Source: Chlamydoabsidia padenii (taxonomy: Eukaryota; Mucoromycota; Mucoromycetes; Mucorales; Cunninghamellaceae). Taken from it: DNA of 64,000 bases. A model generated the notes under the pieces. It searched no databases and was not told the DNA's origin. It worked only from the letters and a program-made list of their open reading frames with translations. How positions within the stretch are numbered: the first letter of the stretch is position 1; every line of letters starts with the position of its first letter. The position numbers and the translations under genes are program-made. Location: positions 1,054,001-1,118,000 of the forward strand of contig JAIWND010000003.1 of assembly GCA_025330725.1 (NCBI GenBank), written 5' to 3'. Positions 35,871-47,224 of this stretch are shown piece by piece.

Positions 35871-36768
35871 CTATTGCAAAACCCCACTATCTTGATCCGA
35901 TTCATAAAAGTCTCTGTAAAAGATGATTGCATCTACCAGTTTACCCGGACTATTAGCCAAACGCCCTGCCTTTGGAATCCTGCCAACTTCTTGATAGCCC
36001 AACCGACGCCAGATCTTGACCGAGGCCACATTATTTTCAAACACCAAGTTAAAAACCGAAGCCTGGTATCCCAAAGCAGCGGCCAGCACGGGAAAAGATT
36101 CACCCATGGCTATTCCGGCACCCAATCCTCGATGTATAGTCGACGTAAAGAAACCACCGTTACAAATATGTCCACATCGTCCCTAGAAAGCAAAAGGTTA
36201 ATCAGATAGTTTACAAGTGGTATACCTGGGACATACCCTATAGGAAAAAAAAAAAAAAAATTTAAAGTACTTTTCATCTTTTCTTTGTTTATTGTTTTAT
36301 GACTTACGGGTAGTTTGGTTTGACATAGAAGCAACCTAAAACCTTGTCTTGCATATCATATTCCATACCAGGCATAATAGGATCATCTTTGACAAGGACA
36401 AACGAATCGTACCTATAATGAGTTTAGCGTCAACCATAAAATAACCTTTTTCTTTCTTTTGACTTACGCCAAAAAGTAATCGGCAAACCCCTGATCGTCC
36501 AATTCATATTCTTGAGGATAAGTAGATCTAAAAAGCCTTTTGGTTAGTAATAAAAGTATACAAAAAAAAAAGTCATATCATATACTTGCCCAGTTTTGAT
36601 TTCATGATTACATAAGCCCATCAAAAAGGATACCAATGCTTTATTAGTAGGATCGACTTGTTGTAGTGAGGCTGATTGTCCATTTCGAAGTATTTTGTGA
36701 ATAGGTAATATAGTATCAAGAGATACAGTCGCTGTGGGTTTGGGAATAGTACCGTAGGCAGATGACAT
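35871..36768 (-). CDS. GNAT acetyltransferase, MPR1-like, with a predicted 1-nt exon
   Basis: Resembles yeast Mpr1, an acetyltransferase acting on azetidine-2-carboxylate and proline-related imino acids. Model: complement(join(35871..36182, 36237..36237, 36308..36412, 36468..36527, 36590..36768)), 218 aa (Mpr1 229 aa). Recognisable parts are NHEIKTGSTYPQEYELDDQG, VLGCFYVKPNYPGRCGHICN, then GGFFTSTIHRGLGAGIAMG and SVFNLVFENNVASVKIWRRL. Two odd splices are required. The first intron begins GCAAGT (GC-AG type). Between 36182 and 36308 the frame closes only if a single G at 36237 is an exon: it is flanked by TATAG and GTATGT and restores YPGRCGH with the exact spacing of Mpr1's YAPRCSH. Otherwise the gene would be frameshifted. 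Confidence 0.85.
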
Positions 36769-37162
36769 TTTAGAAAATGGGGAGGGGAAAAAGGAAAAAA
36801 AAGGGGAGAAGCACCAATTATATACCATACCTGAGAGAAAATGTTGAAGCGCCGATTAAATATTTCACCCATCACAGATATGGAAGTCTTGATCAATCAA
36901 TAATAAATACATGGTTAAAAAGACGTTTTATTAAATTTAATGTTATATAAAAAAGAAGATGAATAGGAATCTACAAAAATAATATATATATATATAAATA
37001 TATATGGTGAAGAGGGACAATGATAAGGTGTATGTATGTGATATATCAATTAAGAAGAGTGGATGCTGTGTGTGTGTGTGGGGGGGGGGAGAGAATGAGA
37101 GGGATATGTAAGTAAGAGTAATAGATAGATGAATGACAGGAATATGAGAAGATGAATAATAA
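36769..37162. other. MPR1-like upstream region and BEM46 3' flank
   Basis: AT-rich, with AT repeats near 36981-37003, a (TG)n tract near 37069-37080 and a G-run. No gene is seen. Confidence 0.35.
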
Positions 37163-37605
37163 CTATTCATAATGATCGTCATCTTTTTTCAAATCCCATA
37201 CATGATCATTTCCAAAGTTGGCTATGGCATCGAAATACCCACGCTATAACATAAATAAGTCAGTTAATTGTTTCATCCGAACTGCCATTCTTACCTGCAT
37301 ACAAGTATCATTATGAGTACCATTTTCGAATTCCTTCCATACTTTAGCCCCGGTGGTATGAGATGTGTCGTATAATTTTGCCATATGAGCCGGAGGTACC
37401 AGTTCATCCTTCAGACTTGATAAGAAGAGCATAGGAAGATGGTGAATGTTTTGGATCGCTCGGTAAGATCGCCACTTTTGATGACACAAGTATACCAAAT
37501 GACGCAATGCCGGTAATGCCTATATTGACACAATGCACTTAGTATCATCATCCTTCTACTATTTAATTCTATTACTTACATGAGGAATCAATAAAGTCTA
37601 AAGAG

Positions 37606-37641
<36 letters not shown>

Positions 37642-38707
37642 ATGCTGAGTATCGAAATTTCCCATCCGAGGAATACATTATTATCTTTATGCTTACCATA
37701 CTTAAAAATGTGTTTTCAATAATCACAGCAGCAAACTTGCTTTCATTCTTGGATACCAGGTTCAGGGCTACCGCACCACCCAGTGATTGTCCAAATGCTA
37801 TAAGTCTTGTATGTCGTAAAATTGGATGTTGTGTGATATAGTCGAGCGCCGTCTTTATATAAATAAATGATTAGGGGTTGATCCATCCTCCCATCATTTA
37901 TATTTTCCATCTTACCTGTGCATCTATGTTGATACCGTGTTCATTTGGGTTTCCTTCACTTAATCCATACCTATTGTCGTTCCGAGAATAATGAGGTGAT
38001 CACATGCAAATAAAACGATCTGCTTAATAAAGATGTAATGTACGTTTATAATATAACTTTTTCACATACCCACGATAAGAGAGCATCATGATATTGTAAC
38101 CAAAGTTCTTGTAGAATACCTGAGCAATTGGTAATCTATGTCCCTATAACAATAACCAATACAATATTGAAACCTATCCCCTCTTTAAAAGGCAACATAC
38201 CCTTTTTCAATTCCACTTACCATGTTTCCAGTATGTGACTATATATATATATATAGAAGATAATAGAGTAAGTATTATCCATTCCTACAATATAGTTCTT
38301 TTTTTTTATTTTTTATTTATTTATTTTTATATCTGGGCGACTTACATGGAACCAAAGGATAGTAGGAGATTGTATGGCCACATCTTCCCCACGTTGTATC
38401 ATGACATAGCTTCTTATTTTGACACCATCCTTGGTCAACAGGGTAACTTCCTTGTCTGGTAATCCATACTGAGAAGGTTTCGCCACCTATATTTAAACAA
38501 TAGTTCATAATAAGTAACAAGATGTATTAAGTGATTAGTTAACATAATTAAAAAAAGGTTCCTTTTTCTCTTTACCGTTGATCTTGAACCTGCAGGGAAT
38601 CCAGCCGCGTATAGTAGATCACATTGGAAGACATAAAGTAATACTGTCAATAACACAGTGACAGCTATTGCAAAGTATAAAAACATCAATAAGACGGTGA
38701 CAACCAT
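37163..38707 (-). CDS. Alpha/beta hydrolase, BEM46/ABHD13 family
   Basis: Membrane-anchored serine hydrolase of unknown substrate; BEM46 proteins are linked to fungal polarity and hyphal growth. Nine exons: complement(join(37163..37243, 37295..37519, 37580..37597, 37697..37852, 37916..37970, 38070..38143, 38221..38238, 38346..38486, 38576..38707)), 299 aa. Residues 1-30 form one membrane anchor. The HTGNMGHR segment follows WFH near residue 90; MMLSYRGYGLSEGNPNE is the family signature. The catalytic triad is readable: Ser163 in GQSLGG, Asp236 in SLKDELVPP, His267 in GTHNDT. Two exons are exactly 18 nt and lie in phase 0. An A-run of 32 nt sits in one intron. Confidence 0.93.
37609..37640. 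repeat. 32-nt A run in a BEM46 intron
   Basis: Unbroken A homopolymer on the plus strand (T in the sense strand) inside the intron 37598-37696. Confidence 0.9.
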
Positions 38708-39152
38708 ACTATTGAGTTTAATGTAAAAGAGATGTGTGGGGTGGAAGAAAGAAAGAGAAGGAAACTAAAAGGAGGTAATTTTTTTTTTTTTTTAAGCACC
38801 ATCAATTTGCCCCATTCTTTTTTGGTGAGAGGTTCAATTTCCGGTCAGACTGCTCCGGGATTTTTTCTTCTTCTTTATATTACCCCCAATCGTTTTTATT
38901 TTTACAGCTCAGAAACATGTAAATTGATTCATTTACAAACTGTGATGCTTTGTATCACATTTTATGCTTTTTAAAAAAAACATTTACCATGAAGGTTAAC
39001 AAATAGGGTATGCTTTTTTGGGGAAACTATGCAATAAAAAAAAATATATATATGACACAAAGCATCGGGATTTGAAATGACTGAACATTAAAAAATAGCT
39101 CTACATGTTTCCTCTCTTCCTTCTTTTTCTTTCTGCCATTCACTTTACAGCA
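38708..39152. other. Divergent promoter region, BEM46 / mini-verprolin
   Basis: A 445-nt head-to-head intergenic region. It has a degenerate CGGGATTTTTT about 145 nt from the BEM46 start and an exact motif 77 nt from the verprolin start. No gene is seen. Confidence 0.45.
39066..39076 (+). promoter_or_regulatory. Recurrent promoter motif CGGGATTTGAA (mini-verprolin)
   Basis: Exact copy in the sense orientation, 77 nt between motif end and the start codon at 39153. Confidence 0.55.
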
Positions 39153-39556
39153 ATGTCACGACGAGGACCACCACCACCACCACCAACAAGACCCGATGCA
39201 TCAAGACGAATAACACCATCTTCTCTAGCACTTGGACAAAACAATCATCTCACTAGTGAACAAAGTACGGCATCACCTTTGAATCGTTACTCTACCATCA
39301 ACGTCCAACCATCTTATCAGACTCTCGACATTGATATACCTGAACCTTCACAAACTGAAGCTGGGAAATGGTCTTTCCATTCACAAAGAGAATTCCCTCC
39401 GCCTCCTCCTTTTGAAAAGAAACTACGACGATATCCTACAGGTGCCGAAACTGGATGCTGTAAGTTAAATTAAATACCAAGTGAAAGTAATATGATTAAC
39501 TAACACACCTTCTTCTTTTAGCTCTGCCTATCGATCTCTCTCATCTGTATACATAG
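39153..39556 (+). CDS. Mini-verprolin: WIP-type WASP-binding domain protein
   Basis: Short protein ending in what looks like the WASP-binding C-terminus of verprolin/WIP. Two exons: 39153..39459 and 39522..39556, 113 aa. The N-terminus is Pro-rich (SRRGPPPPPPTRPDASRR). The C-terminal part, GKWSFHSQREFPPPPPFEKK then YPTGAETGCSLPIDLSHLYT, follows the family pattern W-x-F-H...F-P-P-P-x-x-F...Y-P-T/S-G...V/L-P-x-D-L-S. The actin-binding WH2 motif and long proline-rich middle of full verprolins are missing. An in-frame ATG at 39105 would add 16 hydrophobic residues; the start at 39153 was chosen because a TTTACAG acceptor-like site precedes it. Family assignment is by memory of motif and is moderately sure. 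Confidence 0.7.
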
Positions 39557-39896
39557 TTAATCTTGTCACTCACCTTGTACACTTCATATACTCCCAAACC
39601 CTCTCTTTAATTGATTACCCTCTTTTAGTCTAGCCCTGATAGTATTTTTAACATATGATACTTCTTTATAAATATAAAATGAATAAATAAATAAATGGTC
39701 TTTTGAATGAATTCATTAAAAAGTCTAATCACTATTGCTTTGTGTTGTGTTGGACAAGGTTCGGTATAGTGTTGTGATGAATGGATGCGGCGTTTAAAAT
39801 GTGTGTGTTTTTTTTAAGGAAAATGGACCTCTCGCCTTTCTTCTTTCCTTCTTTTCTTCTTTTATTACTTTTTGACAACTGACATCATTTGTCAAG
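39557..39896. other. STE50-like upstream region
   Basis: Contains AATAAATAAATAAAT near 39680-39694 as polyadenylation sequence of the mini-verprolin gene and a pyrimidine-rich stretch just before the next start. No gene is seen. Confidence 0.4.
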
Positions 39897-41881
39897 ATGG
39901 ATACCGTGTTGGCTTGGGACGAAAACAAAGTCAACAAGTGGCTTGCTTCTTTAGGATACTCTTCTTTTGAAACACAGTTTAAAGGTAGGCAGATTCCATG
40001 CGACCTTCCACTAAATAGTGACTCATACCTTTTATTATTATTATTTCTTTTATTGACTCTCTACAAAGAGCAAGGTATTACTGGTGATGTATTGGTTAAC
40101 CTAGATCATGATACTCTAAAGGATCTTACTGTGCATTCTGTGGGTCAACGTATGGATATCCTCAAACACATTTATCACCTGAAACTGGCTCAACGTATTC
40201 CAATCAACGAATGGGATTATATACCACCTAGTAAATACTTTTTGTTTATGATGGTCATTCTAATATATCTTACTCACATGTACTCTTTTACTTTCATTCT
40301 TTATCCTTTAACTTTTTTTTTTTTTTTAGGTGCCGTGTACGAAAACGTAAGAAGAACCTCTCCCCTTATGGACTTTTGTAAAATTGTACTCACTCTCTTC
40401 TTCACCTTAGGAATACTTTGGAACAAGTAACATATCAGATTATCGGAAAATTGAAGCTGCGTTTCAGGAACGAGGTAAATTATCTATTACTGGAATGAAA
40501 TGTGTTGATATACTTATAGCTTTTTATATGTATATGTTATAGATATACATTTGAAGAAATTGACGGATGATCTTTTGCGTATATCGGGTGACATGAATAG
40601 AATGCGGGACGATATGATGCAATTATGGAAACATGCCAAGGATAAAAAGGTAAGAAATACTTGGTTAGAGGGGGGAATACTTATGCCTTTTGCTTTTTAT
40701 GATACTAGCCATTACCACCCTTTGACAATGATAAATCACCATCTGCTTTAAAATCATCATCTGGACTCAACAATTCTCTCAAGCCACTACATATGCTAAC
40801 ACCACCAACCACTTCCCATGCTTCAGATTACTTTTATGGAACTTACCACGATAATAACAAAAGGCAGGGCGGGTCTGAAGCAACTGTACATATGGATGAT
40901 GTAAGTAGTAAAAGAATTCTTGGTAGTCAAATTGGATCTAACCTTTTTTCTCTTCCTTTAATTATAGAACAAAATGGTCCCCAATGTTACAATCAATGAT
41001 GGTGGGGCCATCAAAGTCTATGGTGAAAAGATATCGAATAACAACAAGGTAGAATTGGAAGCATCAAAGAACGTACGACTACTACTGGATGATCCTTGTT
41101 CAAAGGTGATTATATCGGCACTCAAGAAATATAACGTAATGGATGATTGGCGGCAATATGCATTGTGGATCCAATATGGTACTCATGATAACACTCAAGG
41201 TAAGCTTTTTCAGCTGATATGTCGGACAATTAATTAATTAAACTTTTTTTATATTTTTTATGCATTAATTGTATAGAGCGATTACTGGGTTATGATGAAA
41301 AACCTTTACGGATATCTCAGAAACTAAAGGAAGCCAAGCTCAACCCTACCTACGTCTTGAAACATGTAAAGGACAATAAACCATTTATACCGGATATACA
41401 AAAACAGCCTGAAATCAATAACAATACCAACAACGGCAACAATAGTCCTCACAACAACAATTATAACAATCATCGTCTGGTACAGAAACCTTCCTATGAC
41501 AGCAACATCAATGCCAGCAACTCTTCGACATATAACCAATGGAAACACTCTAATGAAAAATCCGATCAACATCCTAAAACAGCCATTACATCAGGTCGAG
41601 TGGGGTACGAAATGATTGCACCTGTCATGTCTTCCTCGGTATCAAGTCCTACACCTTCTTCCTTCCCACAACGTAGTAATCACACCACAGCAAAATCCAA
41701 TGATGATGACAATACCAAGAACTCGGTAAAGGAAAAGGATGACTACAGCAGCAACACTACATCGGCCTTGAATCAAAAACCACCTGATCAATACCTCAGC
41801 GACCTTGGATTGGAAAGCGGGGTTGCCAGTGCCATTTACTCGATTATGATGGAGCAGCAACAAGATTCGAAACCCATGTAG
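39897..41881 (+). CDS. STE50: Ste50-like adaptor with SAM and Ras-association domains
   Basis: Adaptor that links a MAPKKK (through SAM) to Cdc42/Ras-type GTPases (through the RA domain) in mating, filamentation and osmotic signalling. Eight exons: 39897..39984, 40069..40230, 40330..40346, 40411..40474, 40543..40649, 40709..40900, 40968..41199, 41277..41881, 488 aa. The third exon is only 17 nt. SAM spans about 1-80 (VLAWDENKVNKWLASLGYSS, VNLDHDTLKDLTVHSVGQRM). RA spans about 217-320 (IKVYGEKI; KNVRLLLDDPCSKVIISALK; DWRQYALWIQYG; ERLLGYDEKPL). The remainder is Asn/Ser-rich; the last 40 residues (DQYLSDLGLESGVASAIYSI) may be a further short motif. Confidence 0.88.
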
Positions 41882-42079
41882 GATAGAAATTTTTTTTTTA
41901 CTTACCATGCCAAAATAATAAAAGGTTTGTTTCTCTTTTTTTTAATGCCAGACGGTTGATTTACAATCTCCGCCTTTCCATTTTTCTATTTTGATCATCC
42001 CATAACTAACTTTTTTAGTTTTTTTTTTTTCTTTTTCTTCTCTCTCTTTTTTTTTATTTTTATCTAGTTGTCATCAACA

Positions 42080-45000
42080 ATGTCGAATACACCTATTACT
42101 TCGGCCCATCAAGCGGCAAGTCATGCCGATCTCACCAAACGTCTCAACATGGAAAAACTACACAAGGTTAGACGATCTCGGATTAGTGAAACTGACGCCA
42201 AAGAAGCCAAAGACCTCTTGACCAAATTATTCAAGACCGAGGATGCTGGTGATCGCAACGCTATTCTGGACAAGCTTAATGAATTCCTCTCTAAATATGG
42301 TGTCCGATCTCTCAAGACCTGTCACATGTACGCTGCTCTCACTACTGAACTTTATGCCAAGAAGACCAAGGCTCCTAATGTGTTGGTTGTACTAGGGTTA
42401 TTGGATCGATTGATTGCCAAAAATGCTGATTTCCATGGATCTTTGGAACCTCACATGATTACTCTGTTAACACCTCTTTTGGAACTACAAGCTGACAAGA
42501 GCAAGGAAGTCAAGGAAGCTACGGCCAAGCGTGCTTATGATCTGGTGGGTGCTCTCAACCCTGCTGCTACTCGTTACATTGTCTTGCACTGTCTGGAAGG
42601 TCTGGAGAACTCCAAGAAATGGCAAACCAAGATGCTCTCTCTCCAAATCATCGAGAAGCTCACTGAAATCAATCCAATGGAAATTCTTGCCTGTATCCCT
42701 GATATCATTCCTGTGGTTTCTGATTGTATGTGGGACACCAAGGCCGATGTGAAGAAACAAGCAACCCAGACCATGACTACTGTGACCTCTCTATTGGACA
42801 ATAAGGATATCGAACGCTTTATTCCTGCTGTCATTGACTGTATCAATCAACCGGAAAAGGTACCGGAAACAATCCATCAATTGGGTGCTACTACTTTTGT
42901 GCAAGAAGTTGATTCGGCCACTCTGTCTCTCATGGTTCCTCTCTTGGCACGTGGTCTCAAGGAACGTCAAACTCCTATCAAACGTAAATCTGCGGTGATC
43001 ATTGACAATATGTGTAAACTGGTGGACGATCCCGACGCGGCTGCTCCTTTCTTGCCATTGTTGTATCCTGCTTTGGAACATGTGCAAGATGTGGTGGCTG
43101 ATCCTGAATGCCGTGGCCAAGTCGTCAAGGCTCTGGAAACTCTCAAGCGATGTGGCGGCGGTGACAAGCAAGTACTCACCGGTGACGAAAAGCGCGACAA
43201 GGTGACCTCGACTCTCGACCATTTGATGCCCACGAAGCTCGAAGGCTTTTACAGTCCCATTCGCAAGTACATGATCGAACTCTCTCTGGCTTTGGTGTTT
43301 GGCAAGAATTTCCATCGTGATCAATGGATTGACGCTATTGCTCCTCAGGCTGCCACTTGGTTATTGGTGACTGGTCGTGATACTGAAGAATGGGGTGCGG
43401 AACATGATGCCCATGCTGAAAAACTCGCCTTGGCTGCTTTGGCAAGTTGTGAAGAAGCCGTTGCTCAACGTGATGCCGATGAAGAAGAAGACGACGAAGG
43501 TGAAGAACTTTGTAACTGTGAATTCTCTCTTGCTTATGGTGCAAAGATCTTGTTGAATCGTACTGCTTTGCGTCTCAAACGTGGTCGTCGTTATGGTCTA
43601 TGTGGTGCTAATGGTTGTGGTAAGTTGCATGAATGATCGGAGATTGAAAAAGATGCGACTGACCAATTCTTTTTTTTTTTTTCTTTTTTTAAATAGGTAA
43701 ATCCACTTTGATGCGTGCCATTGCCAATGAACAAGTTGAAGGATTCCCTCCTAAATCTGTTCTCAAGACTGTTTACGTGGAACATGATATCGATGGTTCT
43801 CAAGCTGATACTTCTTTGATCGACTTTATCATTGCCTCTGATGGCGTGGAAACCAAGGATCGTGACCAAGTGCACAAGATTTTGCGTGATTATGGATTCA
43901 CTGAAGAAATGGTCAGTAGCATGCCCATTGGTGCTCTCTCTGGTGGTTGGAAGATGAAGTTGGCTCTTGCTCGTGCCATGTTGATGAATGCCGATATCTT
44001 GTTGCTGGACGAACCTACCAATCACTTGGATGTAGTGAACGTGGCCTGGTTGGAAAACTACCTTTTGGGACTCAAGACGGTGACTTCCATGATTGTATCT
44101 CACGACTCTGGATTCTTGGATCATGTGTGCTCTGATATCATCCATTATGAAGGCAACTACAAACTCAAGCGTTATGGTGGTAATCTCTCTGAATTCGTCA
44201 AGAAGGTACCCAAGGCTGCCTCTTACTACTCTCTGGATGCTGCTCAAATCAAGTTTGCTTTCCCTGAACCTGGTTTCCTTGAAGGTATCAAGACTAAGGA
44301 ACGTGCTATCCTCAAGATGAAGAATGTTGATTTCCAATACCCTGGTACCGCTCGCAAGCAATTGACCAACATCTCCATGCAATGCTCCTTATCCTCTCGT
44401 GTTGCTGTCATTGGCCCTAATGGTGCTGGTAAGTAATAATAAAAAAAAAAGATGTATGCGTGTTTTACTATCTCTAACCTTGCCACCTCATTTTTTTTTT
44501 TAGGTAAATCCACCTTGATCAAGTTGCTCACTGGTGAAATTGAATCTGATATTGGTACAGTCTGGAAACATCCCAACCTCCGTATTGCTTATGTTGCTCA
44601 ACACGCTTTCCATCACATTGAAAAGCACTTGGACATTACACCTAACGAATACATCCAATGGCGTTATGCAACAGGTGAAGATCGTGAAGAATTGGAAAAG
44701 GTGGACCGGGTGATCACTGAAGAAGAAGAAAAGCAAATGAACCAAGCATTTGTGATCGAAGGTGAAAAGCGTGTGGTGGACGAACTGGTCGGTCGTCGTA
44801 AACTCAAGCAATCCTATGAATACGAAGTGACCTGGGTCGGCCGCTCATCCGTCGACAATATGTGGATCTCTCGCCAAAAGCTCGAAAACATGGGTTTCGC
44901 TAAAAAGATTGCCGAAGTGGATGCTCTGGAAGCCGCCAAGTTGGGTCTCAACCGTCCTCTGACCGCCAAGGAAATCGAAAAGCATCTGACCGAAGTGGGG

Positions 45001-45598
45001 TTGGACCCTGAATTCGCCACCCACTCTCGTATTCGCGGTCTGTCTGGGGGACAAAAGGTCAAATTGGTGATTGGCGCCGCCATGTGGAACAAGCCTCACA
45101 TGTTGGTGTTGGACGAACCTACCAATTATCTGGATCGCGAATCGCTCGGTGCCTTGGCCACGGCTATTCGTAAGACCAAAAAAAAAATGGTTACTAGTTC
45201 ACAATTCTAATTTTGTTTTGTCGTAGGTGAATACGGTGGTGGTGTCGTGATCGTCACTCACAATCGTGAATTCTCGGAAGCGCTCTGTACTGAAGTGTGG
45301 AAGGTCGATAATGGTCATCTTGTTGCTTCTGGTCATAACTGGGTCTCGGGTAATGGTACGACCAAGGTGGAAGAAAAGGAAGAAGAAGATCAAGTCGATG
45401 CTCAGGGTAATCTCATCAAGGCTACAAAGAAGAAGGTCAAACTCACCTCCAAGGAACTGCGCAAGAAGAAGAAGGAACGTATGGAACGTCGCAAACGTGG
45501 CGAAGAAGGTAATAATAGTCATGGTCATATTACGGAAGTAATATATTCTAATGTTCAACTTTATTGTAGTATTCACATCCGAAGACGAAGACTTCTAA
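42080..45598 (+). CDS. TEF3: Translation elongation factor 3 (eEF3), ABC-F type ATPase
   Basis: Fungal ribosome-bound ATPase that helps release E-site tRNA during elongation. Five exons: 42080..43619, 43697..44428, 44504..45169, 45227..45508, 45570..45598, 1082 aa (yeast 1044). N-terminal HEAT repeats include [14 protein letters not shown] and [20 protein letters not shown]. Two ABC cassettes follow. The first has GANGCGKST (Walker A, split by an intron), [14 protein letters not shown] and [12 protein letters not shown]. The second has GPNGAGKST (also split), [16 protein letters not shown] and [12 protein letters not shown], with the chromodomain-like insert between. The Lys-rich tail ends [11 protein letters not shown]. 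Only 198 nt separate it from the upstream stop codon. The codons are strongly biased, as expected of a highly expressed gene. Confidence 0.97.
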
Positions 45599-46160
45599 TT
45601 TGGGCCTTGCAATCTGTTATCATCATCTTTTTTTTTTGTTTTTTGTTTTTGTTTTACTCTCATTCAGTTTTTAAATAGTTTTTGTTTTTTAGTTTATAGT
45701 CATTGTATGTATCTTGTCTCCATCAATAATAAAAAAAGAACATCGATCCGATGTTTTCTTGGAAAAAAAAAATATTGCCAGTTGTCTTTGTTAATTGAAA
45801 CGCCGTAATTTATGCCAAATGTAAAATTGAAATCCCGGTGAAGATTACCTCCCATCACATTCATTACCATCATAGCCAACTTGAATATCACATTCATTCA
45901 TCCAAACTCGGATGAGCATACTAAGCGACATTTTTATTTTCTCAAATCAAGAAAACAACACTCATATTTAAAAAAAAAAGGGTGGTGACAAGAGACCCTC
46001 ACCAAATGAGCCCTCAATGGGTATAGTGCAAAGGGGAGCCTTTCATTCAAATCCCGCACCCGAAAAAAAAGATGAGATGCTGGACTTGAATTTCTTCATT
46101 TAAATAAACGTAGTGGGGGCGTTCAAGGGACCCTTCTTTTTCGTTTATATAATTATCACC
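45599..46160. other. OPI3 upstream region
   Basis: Contains eEF3 polyadenylation sequence (AATAATAAAAAAA near 45726), the motif variant TTGAAATCCCG at 45827-45837 and an exact motif at 46046-46056. No gene is seen. Confidence 0.5.
46046..46056 (-). promoter_or_regulatory. Recurrent promoter motif CGGGATTTGAA (OPI3)
   Basis: Exact copy, antisense to OPI3, 104 nt before its start codon. Confidence 0.55.
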
Positions 46161-46276
46161 ATGTCGTCTTTATTGGAATACTTTGACTTTTCACAACCGT
46201 CTTTTTATTTTGCTTTGGCTAACATTCTATTCAATCCTATTTATTGGAACATTGTCGCACGTGCAGGTAATGACAA

Positions 46277-46307
<31 letters not shown>

Positions 46308-47028
46308 AAGGAGGAAACTGTGTTAATGGGGTTTCTTTTTAGAATATCGAAGTCATGTCTTGACAAAGTTGGCTGGTGGCCATGCTTATCGAGGCTGTGC
46401 TGCCTTGGCTGTATCTATATTCTCTCTTGGTATTCTTCGTGATTATCTTTACAAGGCTGCCTTGGAATTCCAACCTATTCATCCTCTTCTTCAATTGGAC
46501 GCGGTCAAAGCCATTGCCGTTGTTCTCTTCTTGTCGGGTAATGTCTTGGTCTTGTCTTCCATGTGGGCTCTTGGATTTACTGGCACCTACTTGGGTAAGG
46601 AACTATATTAAAGTACCCCCCCCAAAAAAAGTGAATGACTACTCATCTTTTTTTTTTTTGTAGGTGATTACTTTGGTATCTTGATGGAATCTCGTGTTAC
46701 TGGTTTCCCATTCAACGTATGTGAAGATCCTATGTATACCGGCTCCACCATGACTTTCTTGGCTACTGCTTTATGGTAAGAGAAAAAAAAAAACTGGGGG
46801 ATGGAACTGGTGGATTGACATTTCAATGTTTATAGGTATGCTAGCCCTGCTGGATTACTCTTGACTTTTATTGTCCATGTCGTTTACCGTGTTGCATTAC
46901 GTTATGAAGGGTAAGTTGAAATAATCATGTCAGTGCAAGTCGTTATTCACTCTGCCTTTTTTAATTATTTATATTTGTCTAGTCCTTTCACTGCCATGAT
47001 CTATGCCAACAAGGACAAAAAGCAATAG
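46161..47028 (+). CDS. OPI3: Phospholipid methyltransferase Opi3 (phosphatidylcholine synthesis)
   Basis: Integral ER enzyme that carries out the last methylations from phosphatidyl-monomethylethanolamine to phosphatidylcholine using S-adenosylmethionine. Five exons: 46161..46266, 46343..46594, 46664..46775, 46836..46910, 46983..47028, 196 aa (yeast 206). Conserved parts are [58 protein letters not shown] and [20 protein letters not shown], with about four membrane segments and the Gly/Glu-containing motifs that bind the methyl donor. It belongs to the same pathway family as CDS1 in this window, though it is 27 kb away. Confidence 0.95.
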
Positions 47029-47224
47029 TTAAACTGTCTGTAGGCGTAGCTGTAGATCCTATTTGTAGAATAATAAAAACATAAACATATTATCCCATGC
47101 CCTGCTGCTTTATAATAGCCCAAATGTAGACTATGTATAAAAACATGTTTTTTTATTTTTTATTGTGGGGGAAACAGAGTATATATATACAAAAGAATGG
47201 ATGATGATGTAGAAGGGGATAAGA

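Noticed and set aside
35871..36768. MPR1-like gene as a pseudogene with a frameshift
   Set aside because: All motifs are intact and a one-base exon with two good introns restores the frame exactly. A sequencing error remains possible and is listed as the refuting test.
43591..44382. Long open frame antisense to eEF3
   Set aside because: The sense strand encodes both Walker A regions and the LSGG motif. The antisense product is His/Arg-rich and meaningless.
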